Source of the DNA: an uncultured Eubacteriales bacterium
GTDB lineage: Bacteria > Bacillota > Clostridia > Oscillospirales > Acutalibacteraceae
Direction: 5' to 3'
Assembly (NCBI GenBank): GCA_949292775.1
Contig: CASFBL010000003.1
Span: 55,549 to 119,548 of the forward strand
DNA: 64,000 bases
Shown: piece after piece, positions 59,776-64,000 of the stretch
Numbering within the stretch: position 1 is the first letter of the stretch
Layout: each line of letters starts with the position of its first letter
Translations under genes and position numbers: made by a program
Notes under the pieces: generated by a model
Seen by the model: only the letters and a program-made list of their open reading frames with translations
The model's database searches: none
What the model was told of the DNA's origin: nothing

Positions 59776-60486
59776 TTATTCGGCAGCAACAGTTGCAGTG
59801 CCGAGTTTGCCGGCGTTTACCTTAACGCCGGGGCCCATTGTGGTTGCAACCACGCAGGACTTAATATACTGACCTTTCATCGCGGCGGGTTTTGCCTTGA
59901 TGATGGCGTCCATCAGCGTGTCAAAGTTTTCCTTGAGCTTCTCAGCACCAAAGGAAGCTTTGCCGATGGGGCAGTGGATGATGTTGGTTTTATCAAGTCT
60001 GTATTCGATTTTACCAGCCTTAGCTTCGGTAACTGCTTTCGCAACATCGGGGGTAACCGTACCAGCCTTAGGCGACGGCATCAAGCCGCGCGGGCCAAGC
60101 ACTTTACCAAGACGGCCAACAAGGCCCATCATGTTCGGTGCGGCAATGCAGACATCAAAGTCCATCATACCACCCTGCACCTGCTGCACAAGGTCTTCAG
60201 CACCGACGATTTCAGCGCCGGCTGCCTGTGCTGCATCTGCATCAGCGCCTTTTGCGAAGACTGCAACGCGAACCTTTTTACCGGTACCGTTCGGCAGAAC
60301 GACCGCGCCTCTGACCTGCTGGTCAGCGTGACGGGAGTCAACGCCCAAACGGACATGGATTTCAACGGTTTCGTCAAACTTAGCCGTTGCTGTTTTTACT
60401 GTAAGGGCAAGCGCTTCGTCTGCGTCATACAATTTGGTTTTGTCGACAAGCTTTGCGCTTTCCACATATTTTTTTCCGTGTTTCAT
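59776..60486 (-). CDS. rplA: 50S ribosomal protein L1
   Basis: 236 residues; [20 protein letters not shown] at the start, [11 protein letters not shown] near residue 130 and the C-terminal domain complete. It binds 23S rRNA at the E-site stalk and represses its own operon by binding mRNA. GGAGGAATTTGGAGTT precedes its ATG. Confidence 0.98.
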   Translation of the reverse strand: MKHGKKYVESAKLVDKTKLYDADEALALTVKTATAKFDETVEIHVRLGVDSRHADQQVRGAVVLPNGTGKKVRVAVFAKGADADAAQAAGAEIVGAEDLVQQVQGGMMDFDVCIAAPNMMGLVGRLGKVLGPRGLMPSPKAGTVTPDVAKAVTEAKAGKIEYRLDKTNIIHCPIGKASFGAEKLKENFDTLMDAIIKAKPAAMKGQYIKSCVVATTMGPGVKVNAGKLGTATVAAE

Positions 60487-60542
60487 AACTCCAAATTCCT
60501 CCTATAAAGTGGTTATCGGATTTTTCCTCCCACGAAGGAGCA

Positions 60543-60968
60543 TCAATCTTCGACAGTGACGCCCATGGAACGAGCGGTTCCGGCGATCATACGCATGGCC
60601 GACTCAACATCCGAAGCATTGAGGTCGGGCATTTTCTGCTCGGCGATTTTTCTGACCTGCTCACTCGTAAGCTTTGCGACCTTGGTCTTGTTCGGAACGC
60701 CCGAACCGCTTTCAATGCCGCATGCCTTCTTGATGAGAACCGCTGCGGGCGGGGTCTTGGTTACGAAAGTGAAAGAGTGGTCTGCGTAAACCGTGATGAC
60801 AACGGGGATAATCATACCCATGTCATTCTTTGTGCGTTCGTTGAATTCCTTTGTGAACGCCATGATGTTAACGCCGTGCTGACCGAGAGCCGGTCCGACA
60901 GGCGGTGCCGGTGTTGCTTTGCCGGCGGGGATCTGAAGCTTAATAAAACCTATAACCTTCTGAGCCAT
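60543..60968 (-). CDS. rplK: 50S ribosomal protein L11
   Basis: 141 residues from ATG 60968 with GGAGGTG upstream; the frame extends upstream without homology. Motifs: [20 protein letters not shown] and [15 protein letters not shown]. It binds the GTPase-associated region of 23S rRNA. Fifth from the end of the nusG operon order rpmG-secE-nusG-rplK-rplA. Confidence 0.98.
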   Translation of the reverse strand: MAQKVIGFIKLQIPAGKATPAPPVGPALGQHGVNIMAFTKEFNERTKNDMGMIIPVVITVYADHSFTFVTKTPPAAVLIKKACGIESGSGVPNKTKVAKLTSEQVRKIAEQKMPDLNASDVESAMRMIAGTARSMGVTVED

Positions 60969-61082
60969 TTGTTTGCACCTCCAAAATTCGTGGTAGTGGC
61001 GGAACAGTTGACTTCGACTGCTCCTCCCACGGCGTATCAAGCGACACGCCATAAAAAGCGGATTTTCCGCTAATTACCAAAA
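60969..61082 (-). promoter_or_regulatory. Structured leader between nusG and rplK
   Basis: On the minus strand an AGCGG-AAAAT-CCGCT hairpin with T run, a GGCGTGTC-type hairpin, and GGAGCAGT/ACTGTTCC arms within a CGTGG...CCACG closing stem lie before rplK. The CGTGGGAGGA segment recurs before rplA. This could be the L1 binding operator, a common control point of this operon. Confidence 0.5.
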
Positions 61083-61643
61083 TTAGTCTTTTACAGCCTC
61101 GACCTGGTCGAGTTCCAAATCCACCGGCGTTTCCTTGCCGAACATGGAAATGATGACGCGAACCGAGTTTGCGTCTGTATCAATGTTGTCCACCACGCCG
61201 ATGACGCCGTCAAACGCACCGTCGATAATGGTAACCATATCCCCTTTCTCGTAGTTGACCTCGACCACGCGTTTTTCAACGCCCAGCTTGAGGACCTCTT
61301 CTTCGGTCAGGGGAACCGGTTTGCTTTCCGGACCGACAAAACCGGTTACGCCGCGCGTATTGCGCACAACATACCAAGCGTCGTCCGTCATGGATAATTC
61401 GTCGGTATCTTCGTTTTCAAACACGGCGAATTTCACCAAAACATAACCCGGGAAAATCTTGCGTTCCACTTCTTTTTTCGTGCCGTCCTCACGGATTTCG
61501 GTCACTTTTTCGGTGGGAACGCTGACTTCGAGGATCTGATCTTGCATTTTCCGGTTTTCGACAACGGTTTCAATGTTTGCCGCTACCTTATTTTCATAAC
61601 CGGAATAGGTATGCACAACATACCATCTTGCAGCGTCTGCCAT
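61083..61643 (-). CDS. nusG: Transcription termination/antitermination factor NusG
   Basis: 186 residues. NGN domain (ARWYVVHTYSGYENKVAANI) and KOW domain (VEVNYEKGDMVTIIDGAFDG). It binds RNA polymerase and modulates pausing and termination. 15 bases after secE. Confidence 0.97.
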   Translation of the reverse strand: MADAARWYVVHTYSGYENKVAANIETVVENRKMQDQILEVSVPTEKVTEIREDGTKKEVERKIFPGYVLVKFAVFENEDTDELSMTDDAWYVVRNTRGVTGFVGPESKPVPLTEEEVLKLGVEKRVVEVNYEKGDMVTIIDGAFDGVIGVVDNIDTDANSVRVIISMFGKETPVDLELDQVEAVKD

Positions 61644-61658
61644 GTGCTATCCCTCCCG

Positions 61659-62057
61659 TTATAAGCCGAGAAGCCCGGTAAGCATTGCACCGGCAGCAGC
61701 CGTTGTGGTTTCGTCACTGCCGACATCTTTCGCCAAATTGACAAGGGCCTTGACCCCTTCTGAAAGGCCGGTATCCACAAGCCAAAGGATCAGCGCGAGA
61801 ATGACGACGGACACGATAACGACCAAAGAGCTTTTCAGCACGGTCTTTCTGTCGGGCCATACAATCTTTTTACACTCACCGCGGACATCCTTAAAGAACT
61901 TGGCGATTGCCTTCCCAGCGCGGGAAAAGCCCTTAGCCTTGCCTTCTTTGGACGCATCCTTTTTGGCTGCGGTATCTTTCTTCGCCTTTTGCGGCTTTGC
62001 AGATTTTTCTTTCGACTTCGGTTCTGCGGCAGATTCCTTTTTCTTTTCGTCAGCCAT
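61659..62057 (-). CDS. secE: Preprotein translocase subunit SecE
   Basis: 132 residues: a long Lys/Ala-rich N-terminus (1-60), then the conserved KFFKDVRGECKKIVWPDRKT and one membrane helix (about 85-105). It completes the SecYEG channel. The extra charged N-terminus is longer than usual. Confidence 0.93.
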   Translation of the reverse strand: MADEKKKESAAEPKSKEKSAKPQKAKKDTAAKKDASKEGKAKGFSRAGKAIAKFFKDVRGECKKIVWPDRKTVLKSSLVVIVSVVILALILWLVDTGLSEGVKALVNLAKDVGSDETTTAAAGAMLTGLLGL

Positions 62058-62071
62058 GTTAACCCTCCGTC

Positions 62072-62221
62072 TTACTTGGTTTCTCTGTGGAGCGTGTGTT
62101 TCTTGCAGAATCTGCAGTACTTATTCATCTCCAGCCGGTCCGGCGTGTTCTTTTTGTTCTTCTTGGTGTTGTAGTTGCGTTGCTTGCATTCCGTGCAAGC
62201 GAGTGTGATTTTGACTCTCAT
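62072..62221 (-). CDS. rpmG: 50S ribosomal protein L33
   Basis: 49 residues, too short for automated length cut-offs: [20 protein letters not shown] at the start and [14 protein letters not shown] at the end. Four cysteines (CTEC, CRFC) form the zinc ribbon of the Zn-binding L33 type. GGAGGTG precedes the ATG at 62221. First gene of the secE-nusG operon. Confidence 0.97.
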   Translation of the reverse strand: MRVKITLACTECKQRNYNTKKNKKNTPDRLEMNKYCRFCKKHTLHRETK

Positions 62222-62319
62222 TTCGGCACCTCCGTTACTAAGCGGCTTCAAGCCGCCTTTTCATAGCCTACCTCAGAAAACAGGGCACAAAAAAAGAACC
62301 CTCTTAGAGAGGTACAAGT

Positions 62320-62348
62320 ACTATATCATATTCTTTCCGGTTCGTCAA
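62320..62348 (-). promoter_or_regulatory. Promoter of rpmG-secE-nusG-rplK-rplA
   Basis: TTGACG (62343-62348), 17-base spacer, TATAGT (62320-62325). A small hairpin (CCTCT/AGAGG near 62299-62311) and T run follow, possibly an early attenuator. Confidence 0.65.
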
Positions 62349-62471
62349 GCCTTTTTTTGGATTTCAGAAAAGCCCCAACGGCGGCAATACAAATTGTTTC
62401 TTTATTACATTATAATTAGGAGCAAAATTTCTGTCAAGCGAATAGAATTTCAAAAATCCAGAAAATAGGGA

Positions 62472-62501
62472 TTGACTTTTTTATATTGCTTATGATAGAA
62501 T
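62472..62501 (+). promoter_or_regulatory. Promoter of a possible small transcription unit
   Basis: TTGACT (62472-62477), 18-base spacer, TAGAAT (62496-62501), divergent from the rpmG promoter. Confidence 0.5.
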
Positions 62502-62545
62502 TGAAAAAATTTGCGCGCAAGGCTATTTGGAAAGGACGGAAAACC

Positions 62546-62671
62546 ATGAAACGCATTTCGGCTGCTTACACACTCGACAAAGCTTCTTGTTTTTCTTGCC
62601 GTATGATTCCAGCGCTTTCGCAAATCTCCGCCGATTTTTCTTTGGCGGGTATTTCTTTTTTTCCTGTTTAA
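62546..62671 (+). CDS. Possible 41-residue small protein or leader peptide
   Basis: ATG 62546 with GGAAAGGACGG upstream encodes MKRISAAYTL... ending in FFPV, with a CFSC pair and no known motif. The stop TAA lies inside the 5' arm of a strong terminator. A promoter before it and a second promoter after it suggest a separate short transcript, but coding is unproven; it may be an sRNA or a carA leader. Confidence 0.4.
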   Translation: MKRISAAYTLDKASCFSCRMIPALSQISADFSLAGISFFPV

Positions 62672-62706
62672 AAGCGACGGTTTTTACCGTCGCTTTTCTT
62701 TTAATT
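62670..62706 (+). terminator. Terminator before carA
   Basis: 11-bp perfect stem (62670-62680 with 62687-62697), six-base loop, T-rich tail. Confidence 0.88.
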
Positions 62707-62732
62707 TCGGCAGAATTTCAGCGGCATTTGTG

Positions 62733-62761
62733 TTGAAATCAGTCGGGATATATGATAAAAT
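62733..62761 (+). promoter_or_regulatory. Promoter of carAB
   Basis: TTGAAA (62733-62738), 17-base spacer, TAAAAT (62756-62761), after the terminator. Confidence 0.6.
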
Positions 62762-62801
62762 TTTATGATGAGAAAAGTGACTTGAAAGGCCGGTGAATGG
62801 A

Positions 62802-63884
62802 TTGAAAGCATATTTGATGCTGGAAGACGGCTCGCTGTATGCGGGTGAAGCACACGGGGATTTCCGAGAGACCCCCTGTGAGGTGGTTTTTAACACCTCC
62901 ATGACGGGCTATGTGGAGATTTTGACCGACCCCTCTTACGCCGGGCAGGGCGTCGTTATGACCTACCCGATGATTGGCAACTACGGCGTAAGTAAAGAAG
63001 ATTTTGAAAGTGACAAATTACAGCCCTGCGCCTTTTTGGTGCACGAGCTTTGCGACACGCCCTCAAACTTCCGCAACACGCAGACGATTGACAGCCTGTT
63101 AAAGGAATACGGCATCCCCTGCATGTCAGGACTCGACACACGCGCGGTCGTTAAGAAGCTTCGCGAAAGCGGCACGATGCGCGGCGTGATTACCGATGAT
63201 ATCAGCGACAAAGCGCGCTTAATGCAGGTGATTAAAGGTTTCCGGCAGGAAAAGCTTGTCGAGAGCGTAACGCTTCGTGAAAAGCGCGTGTGCGGCGCGG
63301 AAAATCAGGGCGCAAAAATTGCACTGATGGATTTCGGCACAAAACGCAATATTACAAACAATCTTGTAAAACGCGGCTGTGTGGTCACGGAATACCCGGC
63401 CTGGACCACTGCGGAAGAAGTCCTTCGCGACAAGCCCGACGGCATTATGCTGTCGAACGGCCCCGGGGACCCTGCCGACTGCGTGGAGATCATCAAAGAA
63501 ATTCGCAAATTCTATGATTTCGGTATTCCGACCTTTGCGATTTGCCTTGGGCACCAGCTTATGGCACTGAGCGTGGGCGGCGAGACCGAACGCATGAAAT
63601 ACGGTCACCGCGGCGCAAACCACCCGGTCAAGTTCTTACACGAGGACAGAACTTATCTCTCCTCACAGAACCACGGCTACATGGTCAACGGCAAGGGACT
63701 GCCTTCCAACGCGGAAATCAACTGCATCAATGTCAATGACAAAACGGTGGAGGGCATTGTCTATCACGGCAAGCCGATTTTTACCGTGCAGTTCCACCCC
63801 GAAGCGAGCGCCGGTCCGCGTGACACTTCTTTCCTGTTTGACAGATTCTTGAAAATGGTAGCGGAGGGCAGATACGATGATTGA
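62802..63884 (+). CDS. carA: Carbamoyl phosphate synthase small subunit
   Basis: 360 residues from TTG 62802, chosen because GGTGA lies five bases upstream and CarA proteins begin KAYL; GTG 62793 is an alternative. N-terminal CarA domain and a class I glutamine amidotransferase domain with [13 protein letters not shown] (catalytic Cys), [10 protein letters not shown] and the His-Glu pair in FHPEASAGP. It supplies ammonia from glutamine to CarB for arginine and pyrimidine synthesis. Confidence 0.96.
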   Translation: MKAYLMLEDGSLYAGEAHGDFRETPCEVVFNTSMTGYVEILTDPSYAGQGVVMTYPMIGNYGVSKEDFESDKLQPCAFLVHELCDTPSNFRNTQTIDSLLKEYGIPCMSGLDTRAVVKKLRESGTMRGVITDDISDKARLMQVIKGFRQEKLVESVTLREKRVCGAENQGAKIALMDFGTKRNITNNLVKRGCVVTEYPAWTTAEEVLRDKPDGIMLSNGPGDPADCVEIIKEIRKFYDFGIPTFAICLGHQLMALSVGGETERMKYGHRGANHPVKFLHEDRTYLSSQNHGYMVNGKGLPSNAEINCINVNDKTVEGIVYHGKPIFTVQFHPEASAGPRDTSFLFDRFLKMVAEGRYDD

Positions 63885-64000
63885 TAAAAGCATCAAAAAA
63901 GTAATGGTAATCGGCTCCGGTCCCATCATCATCGGACAGGCCGCTGAGTTCGACTACGCCGGTACGCAGGCCTGCCGTTCCTTAAAAGAGGAAGGTATTG
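63877..64000 (+). CDS. carB: Carbamoyl phosphate synthase large subunit, 3' truncated by the window
   Basis: The first 41 residues are present. [20 protein letters not shown] is the typical CarB beginning of the first ATP-grasp half. Its ATG overlaps the carA stop by eight bases. The remaining ~1030 residues lie outside. Confidence 0.95.
   Translation, partial: MIDKSIKKVMVIGSGPIIIGQAAEFDYAGTQACRSLKEEGI

Noticed and set aside
1-64000. CRISPR array, rRNA operon or insertion sequence
   Set aside because: No regularly spaced repeats, no rRNA sequence and no transposase-like frame were seen.

Overview
The window looks like a chromosomal segment of an anaerobic, endospore-forming Firmicute (class Clostridia, probably an Oscillospiraceae/Ruminococcaceae-type gut bacterium). 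The basis is the set of sporulation genes (spoIIAA-spoIIAB-sigF, sigG, a ymxH/ylmC homologue, a SpoVB-like flippase), L27 with a Prp-cleavable N-terminus next to its protease, Feo iron uptake, corrinoid methyltransferases, several glycoside hydrolases and roughly balanced GC content. Species identity is inference. There is no rRNA operon, CRISPR array, insertion sequence or prophage.

Layout. 1-6.3 kb: metallo-hydrolase, hemZ, a uridine-kinase-like gene, then a yabM-yabN-(HU)-yabO cluster. 6.3-11.2 kb (minus): sigG-ymxH-amidase and pncB-ppa-capA. 11.3-15.3 kb (plus): nitroreductase, a tRNA-Gln followed by an unusual tRNA-derived repeat cassette, a membrane-anchored GH30 enzyme and an AT-rich LD-carboxypeptidase. 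15.4-27.4 kb (minus): two flavoproteins, a feoA-feoB-Cys-rich protein-DtxR group, an ECF sigma module with unrecognised partners, a GPH sugar symporter with a membrane-anchored partner, a lipid kinase and an RNA methyltransferase. 27.5-30.1 kb: rplU-prp-rpmA and the spoIIA operon.

30.1-49.2 kb is the accessory core. An operon xylA-xylB(frameshifted)-two anchored beta-helix proteins is preceded by a LacI-type regulator. Upstream of that lies a corrinoid methyltransfer cluster: three UroD-fold methyltransferases, one B12 protein, one ASKHA/[2Fe-2S] reactivator and a DUF2284 protein. It diverges from a GH89 alpha-N-acetylglucosaminidase, which converges on nagA. A trio of small conserved-looking genes of unknown function follows. 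The gene set suggests uptake and intracellular processing of glycans (xylose and GlcNAc units), with a linked system that strips methyl groups from an unidentified substrate.

49.2-58.5 kb: MATE transporter and cytidylate-kinase-like gene, a C_GCAxxG_C_C protein, a large clan GH-D-like glycosidase, rlmA, zapA, a U32 peptidase-family gene and dut. 58.5-62.3 kb (minus): rpmG-secE-nusG-rplK-rplA and rplJ-rplL with leader RNAs. 62.4-64 kb (plus): a possible small-protein transcription unit, then carA and the start of carB.

The most interesting signals are the methyltransferase cluster (38.3-44.0 kb), the tRNA-derived repeat cassette (12.06-12.41 kb), the ECF sigma module (21.2-22.8 kb), the xylB frameshift, and candidate regulatory RNA elements around the ribosomal protein and sporulation genes.
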